64,000 nucleotides of DNA, from NCBI GenBank assembly GCA_027186245.1, contig CP114495.1, forward strand, positions 3,549,001 through 3,613,000, read 5' to 3'. Source of the DNA: Coriaria nepalensis (lineage: Eukaryota > Streptophyta > Magnoliopsida > Cucurbitales > Coriariaceae). Positions 45,508-57,952 of the stretch are shown here, one piece after another (the first letter of the stretch is position 1; each line of letters begins with the position of its first letter). Below the pieces are notes generated by a model that saw only the letters and a list, made by a program, of their open reading frames with translations, was not told the origin of the DNA and ran no database searches. Both the position numbers and the translations under genes were made by a program.

Positions 45508-46351
45508 ATATGAAGTATATAGTTTTAAAATAGGCTGAAATTTTGTGTTATCAAAATTTATATGTAAGACTAAAAAAAATGGTAAATATGAGAACAGTAT
45601 AAATTTGCGCCAGAAGCTTGATGAATATTTGTTCCAATTGGGTGCAAGTATTGCTAACTATTTATAAATCAGCCATCACAACTACTAAAGATTTTCACAT
45701 AGTGATGAATGATGGTTATGACCATTACTAGAAAAAATCCAACCAAATCAAACAACCCTTCATATATATATATATATCCCTGAGAAAGAATTCTACCTTT
45801 CTCACTTCAAGCTAGATAATGGTCGTTTAGTGCTTTTATGATGTGAATCTGTTCCATCATCACCCCTACATTTAGGTGGTCTCAAATTATAGAAAGAAGC
45901 ATGTGACTATGTTTTACTTCTATTAGGAAAAGAAAAGTAGGTCCAAAAATGTTTTTTGATGAATAATTAGAGATAACGTGATTTGATCGTGCATATGATC
46001 TAACGTGCAATCAAAACACTAATTGCAATTAGGTTGATAAAGTAGGACACTATCAAACAAAGCAAAAACGGAAATGAATGATCAAGCTGCCTAAAAGCCA
46101 TTAAAAACAAGATTACTTAACGCTAAAAAACTAGAAAAAAAAGAGAAATGAAGTTTATAATTATGCGAAAATTTTCGTTTTAATTATGAGACACGACATT
46201 GATAAGGGGGAGATTACATTACGTAGAGGGAGTGAGAGAAAATGTGGTCGAGTGAATGATGTTACGGTAAGCTACCCACTAATGCTGCCTACACTTGTCA
46301 TGCAAACTAAATTTGTTTATTTCCTACTCTCTTCTTAATTAATCTTTTGTG

Positions 46352-46358
46352 TATATAA
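46352..46358 (+). promoter_or_regulatory. Candidate TATA box of the SWEET gene
   Basis: TATATAAAC about 240 bp upstream of the SWEET start codon, which would give a leader of roughly 200 bases. The rest of 45,516-46,592 is AT-rich promoter-side DNA with no gene recognised. Confidence 0.45.
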
Positions 46359-46592
46359 ACACTTTTTAGCATTAGAGGATGAAAACCCTTTTGTATATAT
46401 CAATTAAGTGTATAGATCTCACCGTTACATCAATCCTTCATCTATCAACCCTTTTGTGCATGGCTCCTTAAGAAGGGTTTTCTTTCCCACCGGAGAAAGA
46501 GAATTCTAGGGTTAATACCTCACAACAACCCGGACTCTTCTTCTTCGTCTTCGTCTTCTGGTCAGGCACTAGCTATAGCCAGCTAGTCATCA

Positions 46593-47977
46593 ATGGCTAT
46601 ATCAAGTATCCATCATCCCTTTATCCTTGCATTTGGCATCTTGGGTAATGAAGTTAATTATTTTAATTACCACACATATGTGATTTGTACTTATATATAT
46701 AACTAATATAAGATCGCTTTGGATTTAAAATTAGTTATCTTCCTATATGTATTCGTGCAGGCAATATTGTCTCCTTCTTCGTATACTTGGCTCCATTGTA
46801 AGCTTACTTATCAATTTATCATTAACACAATTAACCTTAATATTCATATTAATTAACATAACTTTATAGATATATGATATTACTCAATTTTTAGGCCTAC
46901 ATTTTACCGAATATGCAAGAAGAAATCAACAGAAAGCTTCCAGTCACTACCGTATCTGACAGCATTGATCAGTTCTATGCTTTGGTTCTACTACGCCTTG
47001 CTCAAGAAAAACGCCATGCCTATGATTACCATTAACTCCTTTGGAATTGTGGTTGAGACTCTTTACATTGCCGTTTACATTGCTTATGCTACTAGAAAAG
47101 CAAGGGTATGTACGTAATTTCCATGTCTTATATATCCTTTTTCTTTTCTTTTCTTTTCCTACCTTCAATATTTATAAGTTTAGTAGTAGTGAGTTATTAT
47201 GAGACATGAACTGGCCGTACAGAGCTTAACCATCAAGCTGTTTGCTGTAATGATTTTGGGGTTGTTCTCATTGATCCTTCTGGTCGTACAAGTCATAGTG
47301 AAGAGGGATTCGCTTCGCGTTCCAGTTCTCGGTTGGATTTGTGTCGTCGTTTCGATCACCGTCTTTGCGGCCCCTTTAACGATTTTGGTAAGCATATATA
47401 GTCAACAATTTATAAGCAAATTTAGTCATGGACCCATAAAATTACTTTTATTCCTTGTATTATTTGCAGGCACAGGTGATTAGAACCAGAAGCGTGGAGT
47501 ATATGACTTTTAACTTGTCATTCGTGCTTACATTGAGTGCCATTATATGGTTTGCATACGGTCTCTTACAAGAGGATATATGCATCGCGGTAAGTATACT
47601 AATAATAATTTTTTTTATTTATTTTTTGTTTTGCAAATTATTGTTAATTAATTTTCTTTAAATCTTTCCTGCAGCTTCCCAACACAGTGGGGTTTGTTTT
47701 GGGGCTAGTTCAAATGCTACTATATGCATTCTACAGGAAGAGGAAGAGGCTGGTTAGCATAAAGGACGCGAAGCAACCCGAACACATAAAAAACGTGGTG
47801 ATCCTGAGCTCATCGGGGAACTCAGAAGTGTTTCCGGTCGATATTAAGCCTAATAGTTATAGCATAAATGTTGATGATAAGAATAATAAAAATGATAAAG
47901 TTGATGAAAAAGATAATGAAGGGGAGCAAATGCATGAACAAACAGAGAAAGACAATCAGATAATCATGAAGGTCTAG
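46593..47977 (+). CDS. SWEET: SWEET sugar transporter (clade III type)
   Basis: Bidirectional sugar uniporter of the MtN3/SWEET family; clade III members export sucrose across the plasma membrane in phloem loading, nectaries and seeds. Six exons, the usual number: 46593-46644, 46761-46797, 46895-47105, 47223-47387, 47470-47589 and 47675-47977, all GT-AG, 296 residues. Seven predicted membrane spans (about 10-30, 45-66, 72-94, 103-124, 134-153, 166-188, 194-214) form two MtN3 triple-helix repeats plus a linker helix. Conserved prolines YLAPLP (~29, 31) and AAPL (~151), and the substrate-site pairs Asn77/Asn198 and Trp60/Trp182, are intact. The ~80-residue cytosolic tail is unusually rich in Asp, Glu, Lys and Asn. 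Clade III is inferred from sequence pattern ([17 protein letters not shown] and VPVLGWICV). Start codon is the first ATG of a family-typical N-terminus. Confidence 0.95.
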
Positions 47978-48704
47978 TTTGATATGATCAACCACTTCAA
48001 ACATTAATATATAGTTACTTGGCATGTTCTTAGTTTTGTTGTTAAACTATATAATGCTTAGGGCAGATCAAGGGGGTAAAATAGGTTTTCCGTTTTCTGC
48101 TTTTCAATTTTATTACAGTTTGTACGTGCACATTCGATGATCTTTCTATACAATGGGAAAGAGAGAGAGTTAAATTAGGCTTCTCCTTTCACAATGTCTA
48201 GCTCCTTTATGATGATGCCTACTTAATAGAAGATGGAATCTTTCCATTAACATAGACTAATCAAATATATATTGTGCCCATGAACAGAAAAATATACCAA
48301 CTTGAAACAAAGGAGTAGTTGAAATAATTTACCAAAGGAAACAACTGATAAGATTTTGGGTAACTTAACCAAGACCGATTCTTGCTCATGCTTCAAGAAG
48401 ACCAAATTACTAGTTCACCGAGTTGAATAGATCATGACTATTGATTGTTATTCTTTAGTCAAAATTGAATATAGTCTCATCTTAAATAGTTTTTCTAAAT
48501 AATAAAATAATTCTAAAGATAATAAACTAATCCTAAAGATAATAAAAACTAATCAAATAACTTATCAACTAATATTAACCTTATCAACTAATAAAATTGT
48601 TCAATAAATAAATAAATTGATATATCTTATATGTAATCTCTAAGTGTTGAGGTGCATCTTCATGTAAATTTCTATCATTTGCTCTCCCTTCAATAGGAAC
48701 CTTG
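47978..48704. other. Intergenic downstream of SWEET
   Basis: AT-rich 3' flank; no further gene, RNA or element recognised. Confidence 0.5.
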
Positions 48705-48925
48705 TCCTAAAGGTTCTTGACAGCAATAATAAGTCCCAGGCTTAGAAGCAGGTACTGTATTTTCATTAATCTACTCTTTATAAACAATACCCAATATTAC
48801 TCCTTCACCAAGAAAACTATCAATTTGAAAACATTTAGTAATATTCTGAAGATCGGTAAATGTGAAATCTTTCAAATGAGAAGAACACAATATATCATCT
48901 TCTAATTGTAGACTAGGAAAACTCT
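48705..48925 (-). pseudogene. Receptor-like cytoplasmic kinase fragment (RLCK VII/PBL type)
   Basis: Minus-strand reading gives HLKDFTFTDLQNITKCFQ and DSFLGEG followed by INENTVPASKPGT, which match the N-terminal start of plant PBL-type kinases (F-x-F-x-[DE]L-x-x-AT-x-x-F, glycine-rich loop, then the (I/W)DE-x-T-x-x-x-(S/A)KPG-TG insertion). The glycine loop is altered (GEGVILG) and a stop interrupts. Only about 70 residues are recognisable; the catalytic lobe is absent. Probably a captured or relict fragment. Confidence 0.6.
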
Positions 48926-49297
48926 TAAATTTAGTAACTATACCTACTGATTTAAGTTTGAATTTAGAACCTGAATTTCCATTTTTACAAAAACTTTTGT
49001 GGCTTCAAAAGTAGGATACGAGCTGAGAGAGTTATTCATAATTGTTTCGTGAGCACCATGGAAATGAAAATTTTTTTTAACAAAGATCACTTCATGAGAA
49101 GAATATTTTTCATGTGATGACCGTCTACTTCCCTATCATTGCCTGCATCGGGTTTTAATATTTTTTTTTCTTCTTAGCCGCTAACTAATAACTTTTGGAT
49201 TTTGGCTTGGCTAGCAATACCTTTTTTGCAACAAGCGTACTAATTTCTCGATGCCTCTGATCGAGTCTTCAATTCTTTTGGAGTGTTTCCTATCTCG

Positions 49298-49490
49298 CAT
49301 GGGGATGATTGAAGTTAATTCCTGTGGATGTCTATTTGCCGGGTTGTCCGCCGAAACCTGAGGCAGTTATAGATGCTATAACAAAACTTCGTAAGAAAAT
49401 CTCTCGAGAAATTTATGAAGATCGAATTGATTCTCAACAGGAGAATCGGTGCTTTACTACTAAACACAATTTCATTCAAGAACTAAATTG
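49298..49490 (+). pseudogene. ndhK: Plastid ndhK fragment inserted in nuclear DNA
   Basis: A frame with [19 protein letters not shown] and [16 protein letters not shown] is the C-terminal part of plastid NdhK (NDH complex iron-sulfur subunit). The GCPP motif that carries one cluster-binding Cys is present. About 190 bp are plastid-like and close to intact; sequence on both sides is not. Being surrounded by nuclear repeats, it is a nuclear plastid insertion (NUPT), not a working gene. A solo LTR begins 26 bp downstream. Confidence 0.85.
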
Positions 49491-49516
49491 CTCAAATGCC
49501 AATGATAAGATCTTGG

Positions 49517-51440
49517 TGTTAGGCATGGTATCCTGAAACCATAGAATAAGTATTGTTTTAATAAAATTAATAAAAGTGATATTTCAAGAATTGAATTGTT
49601 GTGAATGTATTATTATCGAATAATATGAATAAATATCAGAAAATTCTAAATTCACTAATGTGACTATAATCTTGTATTAGTACGAGATGATTAAGATTAT
49701 AGATAATGAATTAAATTATATACATTATATTAAAGTATGAAATCTTTAATATAGTGGTTGCTAGTACGGTCAACTAGTATTATGAATATATGTGATCTAG
49801 ATTCAAATCACTGATGTAGATAGATATCTTAATGGAAGTGTTTTATATAATTAGATTATATATGACAAAACTCGATATGAATTAATTCTTTATTAAAATA
49901 TCGTTTACCATACAGAATTAAATTCATATTAATCGATGATTATATGGAGATCAATCTTAATCTTGAGTAGTCATGAACTCCTGTTTATATCAACTGAATC
50001 TTTTAATTCACTCGTCACAGTTTGTTTGTATATCAAACTAAAGACTTTTGTTTTGGAGATTCATTGGGATAAGTGGTTGGAAACATGATTTATATATATG
50101 AAATTTGAACATTCTTCATAGAAGATTTTATATTAGTTCCCTTAAGAGTTAGTTTTGAAACTGAATGATTTTGAGCTCAAATTTATAATCAAGTTATAAA
50201 TTAACCGTTCACTTGTGAATTAATGGTACTTAAGGATAAAGAGATAATTCGAGGGGTAAAACGGTAAATTTGACAAGTTCTAATTATAAATCAATTTTTG
50301 GAGGATTTAATTCATGAAATGATTATATCAATGGAAAACTAGAGATTGCTCAGTAAATATGTTCTATAATTGCAAGAATACAATCTCATATTTTTAGTGG
50401 AATAATATTGAGATTAATAAATTAAGATTTATTAAATCAAAAAGTTTCATTAATAATTTAATTTATTAGAGCTTAGAATTATAGGTCCATGATCCGCAGG
50501 TCGCCTCTATAAAACAATACATAGGGTAAGAATAACAACTTTTGAACAATGAATTATTTGTAAGAAAATAGTTTTCTAGGGTAAATTTATAATTATGAGA
50601 TAATTAGTGTTAATAAATAAATTAAAAGTTGTATTTAAATGATAAATTTTGGAATTATTTAATTAAATAATAATATATTTTGTTTTAAATTGAATATATT
50701 ATATATTATATTAAATTGATATGAGATATTAATTTGATATTAAGATTAGGTAAGTCAAATTTTGATTAGTTTGAGAAACTAATTTTAAATTGAAATAATA
50801 AAATGCTTTTGATTTTAAATAGATGAGATTCTATTTTAAATGATATTTGAATAGATTTGACTAAATCAAATGTATCATTCAAAAGATGATATAGTTTAAA
50901 ATCAATAAGATTTTATTTTATAAGATTTGAAAAGATTTGATTTTATCAAATATATCATTAAACTGATGGTGTGATTTAAATAGATAAAACTTTATTTTAA
51001 ATAAAATTTGAAAAGATTTAATCATATCAGAGACATTATCGGATGATTATCTGATGATCATCTTATCATGACTGATTTATCAGTTTAATTAATTTAAAGA
51101 GTTTAAATTAATCAAAATATTTAATGAAGTTCTATAAATACATCTCATTATAATTAATTTAGAAAGTTTTTTTTTTGTGAGATTTTTCTAAGAGAAAAAG
51201 AAACATCTTGTCATCTCTACATGCTCACACACGTCCTATTGTGTTGAGGATCGACCTGGAAAATCGTGGTATGAATCTCGACGATCGATTCGGGAGATAA
51301 ATGTATGACCTCTTCATATAAATATAGGATTAATTTATATGTATATAAACGATCGCTATTATTTTTTTAGAAACTTTTTATTATACATTAAGATCGATTG
51401 TTCGTTTCCGCTGCGTGGTTTCGAACTGCCTTTTCTAACA
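49517..51440 (+). mobile_element. Solo LTR (1,924 bp) with 5-bp target duplication
   Basis: Starts TGTTAGGC at 49517 and ends TTCTAACA at 51440 (inverted TGTTAG/CTAACA), with CTTGG directly repeated at 49512-49516 and 51441-51445. A TATA box (CTATAAATAC, ~51,130) and a leader-like segment precede the 3' end, as in an LTR with U3-R-U5 order on the plus strand. No coding sequence, primer-binding site or polypurine tract lies inside. These features fit a solo LTR of a long-LTR retrotransposon. Confidence 0.85.
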
Positions 51441-51445
51441 CTTGG

Positions 51446-52604
51446 GTGCTCATGTTGTTAAAAGGAAGCATATAACATAATTAGTTAGTTTTTAAATGAG
51501 AGAATTTGAGAGTCAAGCACCTTTTCAAAATTTGTTTTAGAAAATAATCCATTTGAATGAATACAAAAACCTCTTCTTCCTCTTCTTTCTCCTTTTCATT
51601 TTCATTTTCGTTAACTTCATCGATTACACTACTTCCCTCTCACTTAGAAACTTCATTCTCCCCTTCACGCTTAATCATAAAAATTTCAAAACCACAAAAC
51701 TCAGTAGCCTTTGTAAGACTTTCCTCAAACAGTTGATCTTCACCTTCTTCCACGTCTCTGATGCCATCGTCACATCATTCATTGAACTGTTCATCGAATT
51801 TTACACTCAAGACCTTCTTGCACTTATGATCATTTAGTTTTGTGGCTTTTTCTCTATAGAAATTCGATGAAAAGCTCCATAGTTTTTCTCTATAGAAATA
51901 AAGAGGAGAAAGAGAGAGAGTAATGGTTATGATGGTGGAAGAGAGAGAGAGATGATGATGAAGAAGATGACAAAGAAAAAAAGAAAAGAGTAGTATTGGG
52001 GGAAGAAATGAGTGTATATTTGATTTGATTCTAGTCTAATATTTTTTTTTCATGTCTAAATCTCTGTCTAGACAAATTAGTCTAGATCTTAGTCTAAACA
52101 AATTAGTCTAGACCAATTTCGATCTTAGACCGAAATCTCGGTCCACATCAATTTCGGTTCAAACCAATTTTGTTTCAAATCTTTTCTCTTTTCTATTTAA
52201 TGAAGATAAAGATGAATTAGTAATTTAAGAATATAGCCATTTTATAAAAAATTTCATATTTGGTCTATTCTAGAAATTTTTATCTCTATTAAGGCAAAAT
52301 ACTGAAACTCCCAATTTTAATAGAATTTTCAAAAAAAAAATGGACTTAAGTCCAATTTATGAAATTTAAATGGATATAAGTATTGTTTTATAAGTTTGAG
52401 GATATCAAATTTAATAAAATAAAATAAAAATAATAGTGTAGATTCTTGTTTTGGAATATATGTGTGCTCCTGAATGTAGTATGCCCTTAAGTTAATTGTG
52501 TTAGACTCGATAGGGATATCATTTTATATGAAATAATCTTTTTGTAAGGATATCAATAATTAAATAATATATTTATATATTCATTATTTTTTGTAAGGAT
52601 ATCA
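51446..52604. other. Intergenic, nothing recognised
   Basis: Contains a hydrophobic but unrecognised open frame (51553-51837 +), a purine-rich (GAGA) run near 51,900-51,980, and short direct repeats of ATTAGTCTAGA and ATTTCGGT types at 52.03-52.16 kb. Confidence 0.4.
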
Positions 52605-55600
52605 AGGATAAGGTCTAGAACTTGAGTTGCTCATTTGAAACTGTTATGGTGATCATGCTTAATGAGATTCAAAATGGTTACACTTAAGACGTAACTTGTT
52701 TATATGCATAGGATTATCAAAAATGAACATTAATAATATGGTAAGACTATTAAATATGTTATCTTCTATATGTGCAGAATGAGTGTTCTCATTATCAAAA
52801 TCAGTAAATAAGGAAGAGCCAAGTTGAACGCAAAAACTAGAGGTGGATTTCTTTGAAATTGGACAAGATGCCCAATCACTATCATAGAAGGCAGTGAGTT
52901 GTAATGAGGATTTTTTTGGAAAAAAAGTACCTAAACTAGGAGAATTTTTAATGTAATGAAGGATTCGATGAGCAACATCTAGATGAGCTTGGGATGGTGA
53001 ATGCATGAATTAGTTTAGAATTTGAACTGGATAACTAAGATCTGGCCTTGTCATTGTTAGATAGATCAGTCTTCCAATTATCCTCTATAAGGTTGAATAT
53101 CTTAAAGCTTGTCCATAGGAGTGGAATGAAGCAATTTGACATTTAATTCTATAGGAGTAAGAGCAGGCTTACAAGTAGTTAGACTAGCATCTTACAGAAG
53201 TTCTAGAGCATATTTCCTTTGTTTTGTTTGTAGAAGTTCTAGAGCATATTTCCTTTAGTTCAAAACAATACCAGAAGAAGAACATGCAATTTTTATGCTT
53301 AAGAAATAACGAGCATGACCCAAATCCTTCATATGAAATCTGGAATGAAGAAAGTTTTTTAATGCATCAATAACAGCTTGTGAATTTCTTGTAATAAGTA
53401 TGTCATCTACATATAAGAGTAGATAAGTCAAAACACCATTCTTATTTGACATAAATAAACTATAATTGGATTTAGACAAAGAGAAGCTAGCTTCCAAAAT
53501 GGAAAAGTGAATTTTGAGTTCCATTAGCGTGAAGCATGCTTTAAGCCATAAAGGGATTTGTGCAGCTTGCATACTTAGTTCAATGAAGCTGATAAACTAG
53601 GAGGTACATATATATAGACTTCTTCTTCATGGTCCCCTTACAAAAATGCAACATAGACATCCATTTGTAGAAGAGGCCAATCATGAATGGAGGCAAGAGA
53701 AAACAACATTGTGACTGTCACTATTTTTGCAACAGGTGAAAAAGTTTCATAGAAGTCAATGCCTTCCTTTTGAGTATATCATTTTGCTACTAAACGAGCC
53801 TTAAAATGCTTAATAGTTTCATCTTCTCTATGCTTTATTTGGTAGACCCATTTGCATCTTATTGGCCTTTTTGTAAGAAGTAAGTCAACTAATGACCAAG
53901 TATTGATCAGTTTGAGAGCTTCTAGTTCCTATTCCATGGTTAAATTTCATTTGTTACTTTAATGGCTTGGTTAAAGGTATGAGGTTCAATCTCAAAAGAA
54001 ATAGAAGTCATAAAAGAAGAAAAAGATTGAAAGATTGATAGGATAAAAAAAAAAAAGATATTGAATACCTTGTAGAGCAACTGTCTGTTGAAGACTTAGG
54101 TTGTTGAGGAAGCATAGCAACACCACAATGATATTATCCCACCAAATTAGATGCTGGGTAACTCTACTAGACCCTCTTATTATAGGGATATGATCAAAAG
54201 ATAATATGAGAGATAAAGAAGAAGGAGAAGTAGAGTTGGAAGATGATGTAGTGGAATGTGAAGAGGGAAAAAGATAAGAGTGAACATTTATAAATGAGGG
54301 CAATGAAACAAGGTCATTATAATAAATAAAAATTAACTATAGAAGTATGGAAAAGACTAGAAAAAGGCACAAACATTGTAACTTTGAATGGAAAAACATC
54401 TTCAATGAATTTAAGATCTCTATTGATTAAGAACTCTCTACTATCTATGCACATTAATATATATGTTTTCTGCCTTTGCGCAATGCAAGCTTGGCTTTGA
54501 GGAAAAAAATTATCTCTATTGTTCAAAGTTATAGCATAACATAAGTAACCAAAAACTTTCGTATGAGTGATGTTTGGTGGTTTATTATGAAGCAGCTCAA
54601 AAGATATCTTGTTGTGAAGCAAAGGAGTAGGGGTTATGTTCAAGACATATGTAGGTGTAAGCACACAGTCATCCCAATGATTGTCAGGTATGGTAGCTTG
54701 TATTTTAAGGGCTTTTGGAATATTGAGAATGTGTCTCTAGATATCTATTCTACTAGGGAGTATATGGAGAGAAAGTTTCAAGGATAATGCCTAGGATGTA
54801 AAGAGTGAAGTGCAATTAGAATTAAGAAACTCAAGACCATGGTCTGATCTAACTCTTTTAACTTTGTAAGGAAATTGATTATGTATCTGTGTGATAAAAT
54901 CTTTAAGAATAAGAGCAACTTCACTTTTTAAAGCCATCAAATAGTTTGATGTATCTCTAGAATAATAATCTATTATTGTGAGAAAATATTTAGTATTATT
55001 ATGGTTTGGAACTTAATAAAGACCTCACACATTCAGATGCAGAAGATCAAAAGGCTTAGCGCTAAGAGATGTGCTAGAAGGGAATGAAATTCGAGTTTGT
55101 TTAGCAAGATGATATATTTCACAGTGAGGTAAAGCATTGGAACGAATATGAGAGAATTCAGGTAACAATTGCATTCGGAAATATGAAATATGTCCAAGTC
55201 TATCATGCCAAAATTGAACATCAAACAAAGACATTGTATTTAAGGAAACATGACATTGCTTGAAAGATAAAGAAGAGCACAAAGCACCTTTGTTTGGTAG
55301 GAGATAATATAGGTCGTGAAACTCCCTACCAATCCCCAACACTTTCCCAGTAATATGCTCCTACAAATCACAATTTATAGAAAAAAGAAAATAAACAAGA
55401 GTTTTCTTTAGTCAGGGAAGAGACTGACAAAAAGTTGTAATGAAACTGTGGGACAACTTACACATTTTTAGGGATTAATTTGTTTGAGATTTGAATAGAA
55501 TCAATGTGTATTGCTTGAACGGTTGAGCCATTTAGTAAGTTGATAGATGAAGAAGATGTAATTGAGCATGAAACTGGTTCTAATAAGTACTCAAAATGAC

Positions 55601-56780
55601 ATGTCATATGGTGACTAGCCCCTGTATCTAAAATCCAACCATCAGAAAATTGATTAGTTAAAAAACATTGAGATACACCTACGTGTGTAGTGGCTAAGGC
55701 AACAATAAAAGTATAATCTTCTTTTGGTTTAAGAAGTTCCAAGAGTTGTTGATATTGAGTTACAGACATATGAGGGAGAGCAGTAGATGTATTCCCTGTA
55801 GAAGTTTCTGCAACAACTTAAGTTGCATTAGCAATAGATGTTTTCTAAAAGAAAGGTCTTTTGCGTTTATAATTTTTGTTGGGAAGATAACCAATCAACT
55901 TAAAGTAGATTTTTTTTTTTGTGGCCTTTAAGATGGCAGTGGTCGCACTCAAGAATAAAGGACTTATTCGTGAAAAATGCAGCAGCATCAGTAGCTTGGT
56001 TTATAGGATTTATATCCCTTTGAATCTCATCATGAGTGAGCAAAGCATATGCTTGGCTTACCGAAAGTAATGTGCTCATAATCACAATTTAGCATCTAAG
56101 TGGTATATATGACTCATGAAGACCCATGAAAAATTGAATCAACTTTTGTTGCGCTTCATGTTATTGATAAGCTGTAGAAGTAGCACAATCACAACATGGT
56201 AGAGCAATTAAAGAAGAATATTCATCCCATAAAGCCTTCATCTTGTCATAATAGTTAGAAATATCCAAAGATTCTTGTGTGATAGTAGATATGGCTTTTT
56301 ATATATTGAAAATCTTAAAACCATTTATCTTCTCTAATCGTGCCTTAAGTTCGGTCCAAACAAGCTGAGTAGAGCTTGAATATGCAATCCTAGAGTAGAT
56401 ATCTTTAGAAACAGTGTTCATCATCCATTGAAGGACACATGCATTACATCTATCCCAAGTTTGAGAAAGCAGAATGTCATGGCTTGGATGAACATTTGTC
56501 ACATTGATGAATCCAACCTTATTTTTAGTCATCAAGGCTATCGTCATAGTTCGGCTCCAGACATTTTAGTTTTAGGAGCCTTGGAGAATTTGTGTGACTA
56601 AAACCAAACTGGTTGTATCAGACGAGTGAAGGTATAGTAGATGATTGAAATCAATGGGATTAAGAATTGGCTAAGCTACTGGAGTTGTAAGTGAGGTTCC
56701 AGTTGGATTTGGTGTTTGATTTGAACCATCAGTTGGTTTTGTATTTGTCGACATTGATGAAGAGATAGTGGATTAAAAAT
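52605..56780 (-). pseudogene. Copia gag-pol remnant, nearly full order retained
   Basis: Minus strand, frames broken throughout. Gag starts near 56.76 kb, with SRTMTIALMTKNKVGF (56.55 kb) and a CCHC knuckle CDHCHLKGH (55.95 kb, last Cys lost). Protease: WILDTGASHHMT (55.62 kb). GAG-pre-integrase and integrase: GREFHDLYYLL, WHDRLGH, SLSAKPFDLLHLNVW, ELLHNKPPN, VFGYLCYA (55.34-54.40 kb). [45 protein letters not shown] (53.85-53.65 kb); the DD box region at ~53.41 kb; DLGHARYFLSIKIA (53.33 kb). RNase H: YDSDWASCP (52.88 kb). A 36-bp tandem duplication (53196-53256) lies in the RT tail. The 3' LTR is absent. One LTR and a primer-binding site are present at the 5' side. Confidence 0.85.
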
Positions 56781-56796
56781 CGATAAGGTTTTCCAA

Positions 56797-56812
56797 GTTT
56801 TGATACCATGTC
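56797..56812 (-). other. Retrotransposon primer-binding site
   Basis: Minus-strand TGGTATCAAAACTTGG, directly after the LTR end. TGGTATCA matches the 3' end complement of initiator tRNA-Met, the usual primer of plant copia elements. Confidence 0.75.
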
Positions 56813-56813
56813 A

Positions 56814-57005
56814 AAATAAGTAAGAATACTTGAAGAAATTGAAAATTCTCATTCATAAAAAGAATTACAACAACCAAAGATATTAATATAATAGAGAGAA
56901 AACAGAGGCTAAAACCGCCTCTATTGTGTGTGCTAATAACATACAAGGCAGAGAGAATAAAAAAGACAAGCCAATCATTGCCTAATCACATCACATAATT
57001 GTACA
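56814..57005 (-). repeat. Copia 5' LTR (about 192 bp)
   Basis: Read on the minus strand, it starts TGTACAATTA (57005) and ends TATTTTGACA (56814), followed by the primer-binding site. The outer boundary is set only by the TG start, since the partner LTR is missing. Confidence 0.5.
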
Positions 57006-57099
57006 TCCAAAAATAATGAAAATCTAAAAAGAAAAAAAGAGGGTCATGCATGACCATGCATGTGTATGCATGTATGAAATAATAATCATGCATGAAGAC

Positions 57100-57560
57100 A
57101 TAAATCTTAATACTCATGATCATTGACATTAGAAAATACTAAGATAACTATGTAGATAATTAATAGAAACTAATATACTAAATATGATCACTCAAATAAA
57201 TCTTAATAATAATAATTTAATTATTAATGAAATTTATCTATCGACTATTGTACTAATAATTCTTAGACTTAAGGCATCATGAATTTGGCACACAAAAGTT
57301 GTATACTTTGACTTCGCTCAAAAAGTCATCTTAAGTTTCTATGTGCGAACGCTTAACATGATGCTTCATGTCCGAAGGTTATGGATGATTAAAATGAGAT
57401 ACATATGTTCTATATTAAAAGGGAAAAGGAAATTATAAGTCATGACCTTTACCGAGTGTTGAATGTTGTTTGTTTATGAAGTTAAGTCTATGAATCGTGT
57501 GTGCATCTTGTATGCATCTTGCCCGAGCTGACTTAGGTCTAACCAAACCGATGACGTCAC
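57100..57560. repeat. Remnant related to the LTR-like block at 36.2-38.3 kb
   Basis: 57.12-57.30 kb and 36.5-36.7 kb share a colinear series of short matches (for example TATCGACTATTGTACTAATAAT-like against CATTGACTATGGTACTTGTGAT-like, followed by TTCT[C/T]AGA). Strongly diverged; no coding content, ends undefined. Confidence 0.3.
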
Positions 57561-57895
57561 TCGTTGCAAATGTAAGATGACCCGAAACAATGTAGCTTGG
57601 TTGAACTATTTAGTTTATTGCATCCTTCCTAATTCCCGAGGTGACATAAACATGTGGCTCCTCTCTTTTGATTGAATATGTCAATTTATCACGTTTAGCT
57701 ACCATACAAAAAGATGAAAGACTCTAAGATCAAGACCAGTAACTCTAATTATGAAAGTAATTTTTAGAACACATTTATACGAACGCAAGAAACTTGGAAA
57801 AAACAATCAAACCTGTACTGGACAGGGCGGGATCCAGCCCGGCCAATACGCAAACCGCCCCAGTTAGGGCCGTTTTCAACATCCAACCTCTATCC

Positions 57896-57901
57896 GGCCC
57901 A
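57896..57901. promoter_or_regulatory. Site II-type element (TGGGCC) near the small basic protein gene
   Basis: GGCCCA on the plus strand (TGGGCC on the other), 52 bp upstream of the ATG at 57953, in a short GC-rich patch without a TATA box. TGGGCY site II elements bound by TCP factors are common upstream of plant ribosomal and mitochondrial-protein genes. Confidence 0.4.
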
Positions 57902-57952
57902 TGGTCAGTATATGAAACATAGAGAGAGATACAGAGAGAGAGAGAGCGCGCG

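Noticed and set aside
51553..51837. 94-residue hydrophobic open frame, possible small membrane protein
   Set aside because: Low-complexity Phe/Leu/Ile start, no recognisable family, no promoter or splice context; most likely chance.
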